Of a stretch of 64,000 bases of DNA, positions 35,141 through 43,364 are shown in pieces. Positions within the stretch are counted from its first letter, which is position 1; every line of letters starts with the position of its first letter. A program made the translations under genes and the position numbers. Location of the stretch: contig JBFXED010000001.1 in assembly GCA_050180485.1 (NCBI GenBank), positions 124,001 through 188,000 on the forward strand. Direction: 5' to 3'. The stretch is from CADEGL01 sp050180485 (lineage in GTDB: Bacteria > Pseudomonadota > Alphaproteobacteria > CADEGL01). The notes beneath the pieces were generated by a model. That model was not told the DNA's origin. It did no database searches and was given only the letters and a program-made list of their open reading frames with translations.

Positions 35141-35164
35141 AAGGGAGCCCCGAGGGGCTCCCTT
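35141..35164 (-). terminator. Strong intrinsic terminator (minus strand)
   Basis: Perfect hairpin AAGGGAGCCCC (35141-35151) with GGGGCTCCCTT (35154-35164) and a two-base gap. On the minus strand the stem is followed by TTTTTTCTTTT (from the A-rich run at 35131-35141), so it ends the ABC solute-binding protein transcript and can also block read-through from the thioesterase gene. Confidence 0.85.
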
Positions 35165-35175
35165 AGCCGGTTGAC

Positions 35176-36429
35176 CTACTTAGCCGGATAGATCTTTTTA
35201 GGATTCTTTCCGATGTCGAATGAAGCCGGGTCTGCTGAAACGAATTCGTAGACCGCGAACTTGAACTTGCCGCACTGGCCATGTGCGTCGCATTTGATCG
35301 GGCCGCTCATGCCCTCGAACTCCGGAGCGTTGAAGACCGCATCTCGCAATGCCTTCCGGCCGATGTAGGTATTGCCGTCCTTGTCCTTCACCGCGACTTT
35401 CTCGATTGCCATGACGAGCAGCTTTGCCGCGTCATATGCCTGTGCATGGTACCCCTGGATAGGCTCCTCACCGAACATGGCCTTATAGTCAGCGACAAGC
35501 TTGGGGTAATCCTTACCAAGAGCTTCCTTGGAAACGTCAGGGTAGGTAATGCGGAAGCCCTTAACGGCTTCGCCTGCAGCGGTGATGATGTCCTTCGTCA
35601 TCATCGCGCCGCCACCAATGATGTTTTTCGTAAGACCTGCGGTATCCTTCGCCTGTCGCGTGATTTGGCCGCCGGCCGCTACGAAGACGGGATAATAAAG
35701 GACGTCGGGTTTGGCCGTGGCAATACGCGTCAGAACTGGGCGCATATCGACATCATTCGGAGCGATCGCTTCTGCGGAAACGACCTTTCCGCCGAGCTTT
35801 TCAAAATTTGTCTTAAATTCAGCGACCAGCTGCTGAGCATACGGGCTTCCATCGTGGATGGTGGCTGCAGTCTTCCAGCCTTGGACGGTGTACATCCAGT
35901 TGGCGTCGCCTTTCGCTTGCTCCGCGTCGCTAAACACCGTGCGCGCAAACCCGGCAAACTCTGGGCTACGCTCTGGAGACGTTAAGCGGGGTGCCGTGCA
36001 GGCTGTGCAGATGTCGACGATGCCTTGCTTCCACAAAATCGGAGCGGCAGCGGTAGATGCAGAAGAACAAGCTGATCCGAGCGCTCCGACGAGCTGCTGA
36101 TTAGCAGCAAGCTTCGTGCCTGCGGTCTGGCCACCTTCGGCGTTACATTGGTCGTCTTCCACGACGAATTTGATCGGGTGACCGACAACCTTATTGCCGA
36201 TTTGTTTGAAGTAGACTTCGGCCGCGCGCTTGGAATCGAGACCAAGGGCGGTGTCTGCTCCAGAAAGGACCCAAAAGCCGCCAAGAACGATCGGAGCTCC
36301 CTTATTGATCTTAACGACGCCAATAGGATCGTTCACAGGACCGACTTGGACGGCTTGAGCTGGCACAGCAATAAGAGTTGTTGCTACTGCCAACGCGCCG
36401 ATCACATTTGTAAATTTAGTTAAGCGCAT
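35176..36429 (-). CDS. ABC transporter solute-binding protein, branched-chain amino acid type
   Basis: A 417-residue periplasmic binding protein of the Peripla_BP_6 (LivJ-like) family. It has a signal peptide (FTNVIGALAVATTLIAVPAQAVQ), then IVLGGFWVLSGADTALGLDSKRAAEVYFKQIG, GSACSSASTAAAPILWKQGI and DVLYYPVFVAAGGQITRQAKDTAG. Members in catabolic loci bind aromatic or short-chain carboxylic acids for import. No cognate permease or ATPase genes lie next to it, so it would rely on subunits elsewhere or act as a sensor. It stands on the opposite strand to the adjacent Rieske/thioesterase genes and ends at a strong hairpin. Confidence 0.88.
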   Translation of the reverse strand: MRLTKFTNVIGALAVATTLIAVPAQAVQVGPVNDPIGVVKINKGAPIVLGGFWVLSGADTALGLDSKRAAEVYFKQIGNKVVGHPIKFVVEDDQCNAEGGQTAGTKLAANQQLVGALGSACSSASTAAAPILWKQGIVDICTACTAPRLTSPERSPEFAGFARTVFSDAEQAKGDANWMYTVQGWKTAATIHDGSPYAQQLVAEFKTNFEKLGGKVVSAEAIAPNDVDMRPVLTRIATAKPDVLYYPVFVAAGGQITRQAKDTAGLTKNIIGGGAMMTKDIITAAGEAVKGFRITYPDVSKEALGKDYPKLVADYKAMFGEEPIQGYHAQAYDAAKLLVMAIEKVAVKDKDGNTYIGRKALRDAVFNAPEFEGMSGPIKCDAHGQCGKFKFAVYEFVSADPASFDIGKNPKKIYPAK

Positions 36430-36576
36430 TTCCCGACCTCCCCGAAAATAGGCGTTTTGCGTCGGAGCTTGCCTTTACGGTGATGTAAAGATTCGCTACC
36501 GCGCCGCTTTTTATAGTGAAAGGCGGCATACCCGCACATCCGTGAAGTCTTTTAATGCGGGTCATTAGTCTAATTT

Positions 36577-36596
36577 GGCGCAGCTTATGCTGCGCC
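36577..36596 (-). terminator. Perfect hairpin downstream of the MaoC gene
   Basis: GGCGCAGC (36577-36584) pairs with GCTGCGCC (36589-36596) around a TTAT loop. It lies just after the minus-strand MaoC gene and before the ABC binding protein. The T-run is weak (AAATTA), so it could be a weak terminator or an RNA-processing hairpin. Confidence 0.5.
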
Positions 36597-36610
36597 CCTT
36601 CCGCGGAGGA

Positions 36611-37063
36611 TTAGGTGGTCGGACGGCGCTTGACCAATTCAACTGACGTCATGATCAGGACAACCTGCCCACACTGATTCTTTGCCCGCAGCTCACTTTT
36701 AACGATGCCGTGCAGTGGCCGCGATGACGAGTCGCGCTTCTCGGTAACGATGACTTCGGCCCGCAGGGCATCCCCGCCGCGCACCGGCGATGGCCATTTT
36801 ACTGTCTCCAAACCGAGGCCAACTTCGAAACCGTCGCCAAAAATTCCTGACGCGACATGTAACTGGAATGCTAACGCCAACGTATGGGACCCGCTCGCTA
36901 TAACGCCTCCGAATTTACCAGCCTCAGCTGAATTGGGATCCGCGTGAACCGGCTGAGGATCAAAAACTTTTGCAAAGGAAACAATGTCGTCTTCGGTCAG
37001 AGACACGGGCCCTGATGAAAATGCATCACCTACGTTAAGATCCTCAAAATAGTTTCCATTCAT
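36611..37063 (-). CDS. MaoC-family hydratase/dehydratase
   Basis: A 150-residue single hotdog protein with the MaoC motif FDPQPVHADPNSAEAGKFGGVIASGSHTL, containing the catalytic Asp and His (D-x3-x-H), followed by VGLGLETVKWPSPVRGGDALRAEVIV. It would hydrate or dehydrate a 3-hydroxyacyl-CoA intermediate. Length is right for the family with start MNGNYFEDLNVGDAF; an extra 21 residues from the longer frame are not conserved. It is divergent from the acyl-CoA dehydrogenase, whose pathway it probably shares. Confidence 0.78.
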   Translation of the reverse strand: MNGNYFEDLNVGDAFSSGPVSLTEDDIVSFAKVFDPQPVHADPNSAEAGKFGGVIASGSHTLALAFQLHVASGIFGDGFEVGLGLETVKWPSPVRGGDALRAEVIVTEKRDSSSRPLHGIVKSELRAKNQCGQVVLIMTSVELVKRRPTT

Positions 37064-37242
37064 CGCGCGTCTCGATAGCGTTCTCGTGCAGTCAATGTCG
37101 CGGCGAAACTCTGTAGATCGCGACATTAGGAATACGAATGATTAGCGCAATTCATAACTCATATTAATAATGGTCATTTGCGCGCCCATCCACTGATCGA
37201 CATTGTCACACTCCGACCGGTTTAAGCGAGACGTGCAAGACG

Positions 37243-38445
37243 ATGAGCCCCCATTCCAGTTCCATTGACGCTGTAACCCGGCGACAGTTGCTGGATAACC
37301 TGGATCGATTCATCCGGGAATCATTGTCTCCGCGCGCGCCATCGATCGATGAAACCGCAGAATTCCCACGTGATCTGTACCAAGCGGTTGCGGATCTCGG
37401 GCTTCTCGGAGTCTGGATGCCCGAACAATATGGAGGCTCCGGTCCCGACCTCGTCACCCCGTTACTTGTCTCCGAACGCCTGGCCCGAGCCAGTGTCGCT
37501 TTTTCGATAACGGTCTCGAACTGTGGAGATTGCGTAGCTCCTATCCTTAGGGGCGGCAGTGACTGGGCTAAACAGGCTTATTTGCCGCAAATTGCGTCCG
37601 GTAAACTCATCCCATGCTTTTGCTTATCAGAGCCCAGTGGTGGTTCCGATGTAGCAGCTATGAAGTCAACAGCCGTTCGAAACGGAGACCAATACGTCAT
37701 TACCGGCCATAAAATGTGGATCACGAGCGCGCCTGTGGCGGATGTGTTCGTCGTATTCGCAAAAACTGACCCACAAGCAGGGCACAAAGGGATAACAGGC
37801 TTCGTCGTTGAGAGAGACGCTAAGGGCCTTTCTATAGGAAAGGCTGAAGCGCTCGTAGGTCTCCGGGGAAGCCCGACGGCGGAAGTCAAATTCGACGAAG
37901 TGCGGGTTTCTGTGCGCAATCGCCTGGGTGAAGAGGGTGAAGGCTTTAAGATCGCGATGAGTACCCTTGATGAGTCGCGATTGAATATTGCGGCGGTATC
38001 GCTCGGTGCGGCGACCGCGGCCGTCGAAACCGCCGTTGAGTACGCGCGAACGCGTATTCAATTCGGCAAGCCGATTATTGAACATCAGGGTCTGCAATTC
38101 ATCCTGAGTGATCTGGTTACTGCTCTGGCGGGCGCCAGAGCACTTTGGGAAAAGGCGGTGACGGTCCTCGCGCAGGGCGCTTCTCGAAAAGCCGGTGTAT
38201 ATGCGGCGATGGCCAAGCTTGTGGCTTCCGATCTTTCGATGAAAGCGGCAGTCGATGCGGCCCAAGTGCTCGGTGCGTATGGGCTCTCCCGAAGCTACCC
38301 CGTTGAGCGACTTCTTCGGGATTGTAAGGCTCTGCAGATATTCGAAGGCTCCAACGAAATTCAAAAATGGCTGATTGGTCGTCAACTTCAAAAATCCGGA
38401 CTGGATTTGGAAGAGATCGATCAGATCGACGTCACCCATGACTGA
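37243..38445 (+). CDS. Acyl-CoA dehydrogenase family protein
   Basis: A 400-residue flavoprotein that makes the first alpha,beta-double bond in an acyl-CoA. Conserved blocks are CFCLSEPSGGSDVAAMKSTAVRNGDQYVITGHKMWITSA (FAD and substrate loop), AVEYARTRIQFGKPIIEHQGLQFILSDLV, and QIFEGSNEIQKWLIG, where the Glu after Phe is the catalytic base position of medium-chain enzymes. It overlaps the following ligase gene by eight bases, so they form an operon (ACAD-ligase-amidohydrolase-ECH-SDR-CoA transferase-ligase). Substrate specificity cannot be read. Confidence 0.88.
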   Translation: MSPHSSSIDAVTRRQLLDNLDRFIRESLSPRAPSIDETAEFPRDLYQAVADLGLLGVWMPEQYGGSGPDLVTPLLVSERLARASVAFSITVSNCGDCVAPILRGGSDWAKQAYLPQIASGKLIPCFCLSEPSGGSDVAAMKSTAVRNGDQYVITGHKMWITSAPVADVFVVFAKTDPQAGHKGITGFVVERDAKGLSIGKAEALVGLRGSPTAEVKFDEVRVSVRNRLGEEGEGFKIAMSTLDESRLNIAAVSLGAATAAVETAVEYARTRIQFGKPIIEHQGLQFILSDLVTALAGARALWEKAVTVLAQGASRKAGVYAAMAKLVASDLSMKAAVDAAQVLGAYGLSRSYPVERLLRDCKALQIFEGSNEIQKWLIGRQLQKSGLDLEEIDQIDVTHD

Positions 38446-39790
38446 AAAGCGAATCCATGACGCCAAGTTTGAAACGGCGTCGGCGTCGGAAGTACAGACC
38501 TATCAATTATCGCAGCTAACTGCGTTGCTCGAGACAACGAACGCTCGGAACCCCTTTTTCAAGGAGCATTGGAGAAGGGCGGGAGTGGATCCGCTAAAGG
38601 TTAGATCCCTCGAAGAGTTTTCTAAGCGCATTCCTCTCGTCGAGAAATCGGACTTTATCAGAGACCAAGAGAATGCGCCGCCTTATGGCTTGCGCCATCG
38701 TCATGTCCTGTCTCTCGGCGTACCGCTGGTAACGATGACGAGCAGCGGTACGTCTGGATTCGGCGTCGAGATCCATCTCCAAACCAATGAGGATATGGCG
38801 AACCATAGCCGTATGAACGCCTACTATTTCCGTTGGGCGGGTTTGGCACAGGCTGATACAGCTTTGCTCACAATGCATATCTCGATGCTCGCCGGTGGAC
38901 GGTGCGAGTATCACGCGGCTGTCGATTACGGACTAAGCGTGTACCCGGCCGCCATGTATGACACGCAGCGAAGAATCGATCTCATTAAGCGATTTAAGCC
39001 GAAGGCTTTGCTAGGCACGAGTTCGTACTTTGGACATCTAGCAGCGAGTGCGAAAGGCGATCTCCACGATCTTGGCATCGAGGTTTTACTTACGGGCGCC
39101 GAGGCGACCAGTGTGCCCTGGTTCCAGAGACTCGAAGCGCAATTTGGGGCAAAGGCATTCGATCGCTATGGGCTTTCCCCGATGGCGACCGATCACATGT
39201 TCACGTGCGAAAGGGGAATTGGAACGCCAGGCAATCCTGGTGTGCTGCACAATATTGACCCTTTCGTCATGATGGAGGTCATCGATCCATCAACGGGAGA
39301 GCATGTGGAGGACGGTCAGGCGGGGGAGTTGGTGTTCACGAGCCTCTATCGCCACGACACACCAATGATTCGATGCCGGACCCGGGATCGGGGGATCTAC
39401 AGAGCGCCAGGCAGTTGCGCTTGTGGGCGGCCATTCGCCGGGATCGAAATCGGCTCCATAGGCCGTCTGGACGATATGAAGAAAATCAAAGGCATCAATG
39501 TTTGGCCGCAAGCGGTGGAAGACCTGATCTTCGCCCATGAACTTGTGGACGAATATCAGGTGCAATTAACGACGGCAGAGGGCGCAGGGGACGTTGCAAC
39601 GTTGCGAGTCTTGCCGCGAGCTGCCCTCAACGCTGTCCAAAAATCATCGATCATCGAAGAGCTTACGTCCGCGGTTCGAAACAAAATCGGCATCGGCTTT
39701 GTCGTTGAAGTTGTGGATGCCGGCGCGTTCGGCCGCAGCGAATACAAAGCGCGGCGATGGATCGACAATCGAGATCATGTAACAAGCTAA
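38438..39790 (+). CDS. Phenylacetate-CoA ligase-like adenylate-forming enzyme
   Basis: A 450-residue member of the PaaK-type adenylate-forming family: an N-terminal NPFFKEHWRRAGVDP, RIPLVEKSDF, TMTSSGTSG as the P-loop, LLTGAEATSVPW, RYGLSPMAT, and a C-terminal MKKIKGINVWPQAVEDLI block (PaaK-type A8/A10 region). PaaK activates phenylacetate to its CoA thioester, and relatives act on coumarate, benzoate and other aryl acids. Good candidate for activating the compound degraded by the cluster. It overlaps the ACAD gene by eight bases and ends at 39790, 16 bases before the next gene. Confidence 0.8.
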   Translation: MTEKRIHDAKFETASASEVQTYQLSQLTALLETTNARNPFFKEHWRRAGVDPLKVRSLEEFSKRIPLVEKSDFIRDQENAPPYGLRHRHVLSLGVPLVTMTSSGTSGFGVEIHLQTNEDMANHSRMNAYYFRWAGLAQADTALLTMHISMLAGGRCEYHAAVDYGLSVYPAAMYDTQRRIDLIKRFKPKALLGTSSYFGHLAASAKGDLHDLGIEVLLTGAEATSVPWFQRLEAQFGAKAFDRYGLSPMATDHMFTCERGIGTPGNPGVLHNIDPFVMMEVIDPSTGEHVEDGQAGELVFTSLYRHDTPMIRCRTRDRGIYRAPGSCACGRPFAGIEIGSIGRLDDMKKIKGINVWPQAVEDLIFAHELVDEYQVQLTTAEGAGDVATLRVLPRAALNAVQKSSIIEELTSAVRNKIGIGFVVEVVDAGAFGRSEYKARRWIDNRDHVTS

Positions 39791-39806
39791 GTAGTTGGAG
39801 AAGAGT

Positions 39807-40658
39807 ATGGGCAAGCCAATTGACGTTCTCGGTCACCTTTTCACGCCGGATTCCATCCAAAAACACTTCCTCGAAGACGAAGAAGAACTGGCAGTTTTCG
39901 AAAATGTTGGCCGTGCAAATACACTTCGCGGCTACACGGTTGATGAGTTCCGCACCTATGCCGACGAGGTAGGGCTGGGGAAAGTCCAGGTTGCGGCTTT
40001 TTATGGCTGGAGCTTCCGAAATCAGCGCCCTTACCTGCGCGTCACTCCCGAGGAAGTCTACGAGGTGTCGCGCCAGCTTCCAGGCCGCGTATATGGGCTG
40101 TTCGGCGTGAATCCTTTTGATGCTCTGAAAGGCGTAAAGCATTTCGAAAAATCGGTGAAAGAGTATGGCTTCGTCGGGCTTCACGTTCATCCGCACGGCT
40201 TCGACCTCGGCCCGGATCACGCTTACTACTTTCCGTACTATGTGAAATGCGTGGAACTGGGTGTTCCAGCCGTCTTTTCGATGGGCCACACGCTCGACTT
40301 TATGCCGATCGAAAATGGCCGACCGGCGCGCTTGGACAAGATCGCCCTTTATTTTCCAGAGCTGACAATCGTGTGCACGCATACCGGTTGGCCTTGGGTT
40401 GAAGAAGCGATTGCCCTGGCTTCCAAGCACCCAAACGTCTACCTCGGCACATCCGCTTATGCGCCGAAATACTGGAAGCCCGAGATGGTTCGCTTCATCA
40501 ACTCTTGGGGCCAGGACAAGGTGCTATGGGGATCAGATTTCCCTCTGGTGAAGCACCCCGAATCGCTGAAACAGGTTGAGGAGCTCAATCTTCGGGAATC
40601 CGCGAAGGAAAAGCTTCTTTGGAAGAACGCTGAAAAGCTATTCCGATATGAAAAATAA
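39807..40658 (+). CDS. Amidohydrolase-2-like protein with altered metal motif
   Basis: A 283-residue TIM-barrel protein of the amidohydrolase 2/aminocarboxymuconate-semialdehyde decarboxylase group: GLHVHPHGFD, VCTHTGWPWVEEAI and LWGSDFP are family blocks, the last holding the metal-site Asp. The N-terminal metal motif, normally D-x-H-x-H, reads IDVLGHLF here, so His8 is Leu. It may be a decarboxylase/hydrolase with a changed metal site or a non-metal lyase. GGAG at 39797-39800 supports the ATG at 39807 (MGKPIDVLG). Confidence 0.72.
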   Translation: MGKPIDVLGHLFTPDSIQKHFLEDEEELAVFENVGRANTLRGYTVDEFRTYADEVGLGKVQVAAFYGWSFRNQRPYLRVTPEEVYEVSRQLPGRVYGLFGVNPFDALKGVKHFEKSVKEYGFVGLHVHPHGFDLGPDHAYYFPYYVKCVELGVPAVFSMGHTLDFMPIENGRPARLDKIALYFPELTIVCTHTGWPWVEEAIALASKHPNVYLGTSAYAPKYWKPEMVRFINSWGQDKVLWGSDFPLVKHPESLKQVEELNLRESAKEKLLWKNAEKLFRYEK

Positions 40659-40690
40659 CCAGGTTCGCATGACCAGCTGGATAGAGGGAC

Positions 40691-41461
40691 ATGGCGACGA
40701 ACGGCATAGAGCTTGAGATCAACGGTCGCGTTGCAACCCTGACCATCTTGAGGGAGCAGCGACGCAACTCGCTGGACAATCCCGCGCTTGAGCAGATGCT
40801 CAAGCACCTGGACGAAGTTCGTCGCAGCGGCGTCAGTGTCCTGATCGTGTCAGGAGAGGGGGTAAAGGCGTTTTGCGCCGGCTCTGACTTGAAGGCATTG
40901 GCCGCATATTCTGAAGAGGACGCAAGGCGACACACGCAACTTTTTCAGGATGTCATGGAGCGCGTGGATGAATTGCCGTGCGCCACCATAGCAGCGATCG
41001 AGGGGTTCTGCCTCGGTGGAGGTTTGGAGTTAGCCCTGTGCTGCGATTATAGGATTGCGAGCTCAGAATCTTTCTTCGGCTTTCCCGAAATCACGGTTGG
41101 CGCATTGCCGACCGGGGGAGGCACGGTGCGTGCACCGCGGGCGATTGGGTTCACACGTGCGCGTGAAATGCTCGTCTTTGGTGGAAGGCTGGCAGCGGAC
41201 AAAGCTTTGAACTGGGGTCTGATCAGCGAGATCGTGAACGCTGGGAGTACGCGAGAAAGCGCTCTCGCGATGGCTCGGCCGTATGCTGAAAAGGTCGATC
41301 CGATCTCTGTGGCGCTCCTCAAGCATATCCTCGTTGGTGGCTATGGAACCTCGACTAGGGCCGGCCACACGCTTGCATACCTGGCCGATTTTGCCCTCGT
41401 ACAGCGAGAATCTTTTAAGGCTGGTGTTTCCGACTTTTCCGCCAAAAAGAAGGCGGACTGA
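40691..41461 (+). CDS. Enoyl-CoA hydratase/isomerase family protein (crotonase fold)
   Basis: A 256-residue crotonase-fold protein. The oxyanion-hole region reads AGSDLKAL...ATIAAIEGFCLGGGLELALCCDYRIASSESFFGFPEI, with both catalytic glutamates kept (Glu in LELAL and in FPEI), so classical enoyl-CoA hydration is plausible. The C-terminus (DFALVQRESFKAGVSDFSAKKKAD) is typical. It is spaced 32 bases after the amidohydrolase and 30 before the SDR and belongs to the same operon. Confidence 0.87.
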   Translation: MATNGIELEINGRVATLTILREQRRNSLDNPALEQMLKHLDEVRRSGVSVLIVSGEGVKAFCAGSDLKALAAYSEEDARRHTQLFQDVMERVDELPCATIAAIEGFCLGGGLELALCCDYRIASSESFFGFPEITVGALPTGGGTVRAPRAIGFTRAREMLVFGGRLAADKALNWGLISEIVNAGSTRESALAMARPYAEKVDPISVALLKHILVGGYGTSTRAGHTLAYLADFALVQRESFKAGVSDFSAKKKAD

Positions 41462-41491
41462 TCAGGCGCAACCGAGTAGGGAGTTGTTCGA

Positions 41492-42226
41492 ATGTCTAAA
41501 GGTCGTGTGGCGCTCATCACGGGCGCCGGTGGTGGCATGGGGATCGCTACGGTCACCCGGTTTGCGAAGGAAGGCTATCGGATCGCTGCCGTTGATCTAA
41601 ATGCTGCTGGCCTCAAGGAAGCTGCGGGTCATGCTGGCGGCGCTGAAGTCCGGTCATACACCGGAGATCTTTCCAACCAAGAAACTGTTCGCGACATTGT
41701 ACGAAAGATTGAAGGTGACTTTGGTCAAGTCGATGCTTTGGTGAACCTCGTTGGCTGGACTCAAACTAGCCGGTTTGTTGATGAAGACAATTCGTACTGG
41801 ACGAAAATTATCGGCGTTAACTTTCTTTCCGCCATCTATGCGACGCACGCCGTGGTACCCGGAATGATCGAAAGAAAGAGTGGAAAAATCGTCTACGTCA
41901 CGTCAGATGCAGGTCGCGTAGGACAAAGCGGAGAGGCGGTTTACGCGGGAATGAAGGGGGGCGTGATTGCCTTTGCGAAAAGCATTGCTCGCGAGCTATC
42001 CCGCTATAACATCAATGTTAATTGCACCGCTCCGGGCCCAACGGACACACCTCTCGAGCACGATCAAGACCCCGAAATCGTTCAACGCATCATCAAAAAA
42101 ATTCCCTTCCGGCGCTGGGCGAAGCCTGAGGAACAGGCGGCCGCTATGGCGTTCCTGTGCTCTACAGACGCTGATTACATTACGGGGCAGGTGCTCAGTG
42201 TAAGTGGCGGTCTTACGATGTCGTGA
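41492..42226 (+). CDS. SDR-family oxidoreductase
   Basis: A 244-residue short-chain dehydrogenase with TGAGGGMG as the cofactor motif, DLSNQETVRDI, the catalytic Ser/Tyr/Lys in SDAGRVGQSGEAVYAGMKGG (Tyr-A-G-M-Lys), and PGPTDTPL after it. This canonical site contrasts with the other SDR at 26574. It would oxidise a 3-hydroxyacyl-CoA or a ring hydroxyl. It is followed after eight bases by a CoA-transferase/racemase-like gene. Confidence 0.87.
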   Translation: MSKGRVALITGAGGGMGIATVTRFAKEGYRIAAVDLNAAGLKEAAGHAGGAEVRSYTGDLSNQETVRDIVRKIEGDFGQVDALVNLVGWTQTSRFVDEDNSYWTKIIGVNFLSAIYATHAVVPGMIERKSGKIVYVTSDAGRVGQSGEAVYAGMKGGVIAFAKSIARELSRYNINVNCTAPGPTDTPLEHDQDPEIVQRIIKKIPFRRWAKPEEQAAAMAFLCSTDADYITGQVLSVSGGLTMS

Positions 42227-42233
42227 TGTGGCC

Positions 42234-43364
42234 ATGGGGGCATCGAGCAGTCTTTCCGGTATACGCGCTCTAGATCTTTCGCAGTTCACGCCGGGTCCGT
42301 ACGCGTCACTGATGCTCGCGGATTTCGGCGCTGATGTGCTCAAGATCGAGCCGCCGTCAGGTGACCCCCAACGGTCCGACGGGCCGATCGATTCCGACGG
42401 CATTGCCGCGTCGTATAAGGTGATCAACCGGGGTAAGCGCGTTTTAAAGCTCGATTTGAAGTCGGATGAGGGTCGCGCTTCTTTCTCAAAGCTGGTCCAG
42501 CGCGCCGATATCCTCTTGGAGTCTTTTCGGCCGGGGGTTCTCGATCGGCTAGGATTCGGCCGAAAGGAGCTTGAGGCGTTAAACCCGCGCCTTATTCACT
42601 GCGCCCTGTCAGGTTGGGGCCAGACTGGGCCTTATCGCCTGCGGCCCGGCCATGATCTCAACTATATGGCTCTGGGCGGTGGCCTCATTGCCTCCGGCAG
42701 TGAAGATACGCCGGTCATGACTACACCACCGGTTGCTGACTTCGCCGGTAGTCTCTTATCCGTGACCTCGATTCTTGCGGCGCTCCATCAACGCGAGCGG
42801 GTCGGAGTTGGCTGCTTTATAGATGTTGCCTTGGCCGAATCCGTACTTGCTTGGCTAAGTATTGACCTCACAAACAACAAGCGGCCGGGTTCTGAACTAC
42901 GCCGAGCGCGAAGCGCCTACAATGGGGGCCTGGCTTGCTACCAGATCTACCGAACTGCAGACGATCGGTTTCTCACACTCGGTATAATTGAAGAAAAGTT
43001 TTGGCGGAATTTCTGCGATGCGATGGGCCGGCAAGACTGGTTGCCGCGTCAATGGGAGCCGATCCCTCAACACAAACTCATCTCGGAGCTTGCGGAAGCG
43101 TTTCAGGAAAAGCCGCTCAGCGAGTGGGAAAAGTTGCTCGACTCCGTCGAGACTTGTTTCCACTCAGTGGTCAACTTGGAGGAGCTTGCTGGGAATCCAC
43201 AAATCGCAGCCCGTCAGCTGCTTTTTGAAAGCAAAGGCGGCGATCCGTTTTCCGAAATCCTCCTACCGGTGTGCTTTAACGGTGAGTCGCCATCACCAAG
43301 ATCGGCGCTTCGCGAAATAACGGTTTCTGACGCGATCGCCGCTTGGGAGCTTCGACCGCGATGA
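42234..43364 (+). CDS. CaiB/BaiF family CoA transferase, AMACR-like subgroup
   Basis: A 376-residue family III CoA-transferase fold protein. The N-terminal LSGIRALDLSQFTPGPYASLMLADFGADVLKIEPP and the mid-region LRPGHDLNYMALGGGLIASG resemble alpha-methylacyl-CoA racemase, in which the His-Asp pair of GHD.NY takes part in C-alpha proton exchange. It may therefore racemise a branched acyl-CoA or transfer CoA. It overlaps the next ligase gene by ATGA. The start giving MGASSSLSGIRAL was preferred. Confidence 0.78.
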   Translation: MGASSSLSGIRALDLSQFTPGPYASLMLADFGADVLKIEPPSGDPQRSDGPIDSDGIAASYKVINRGKRVLKLDLKSDEGRASFSKLVQRADILLESFRPGVLDRLGFGRKELEALNPRLIHCALSGWGQTGPYRLRPGHDLNYMALGGGLIASGSEDTPVMTTPPVADFAGSLLSVTSILAALHQRERVGVGCFIDVALAESVLAWLSIDLTNNKRPGSELRRARSAYNGGLACYQIYRTADDRFLTLGIIEEKFWRNFCDAMGRQDWLPRQWEPIPQHKLISELAEAFQEKPLSEWEKLLDSVETCFHSVVNLEELAGNPQIAARQLLFESKGGDPFSEILLPVCFNGESPSPRSALREITVSDAIAAWELRPR

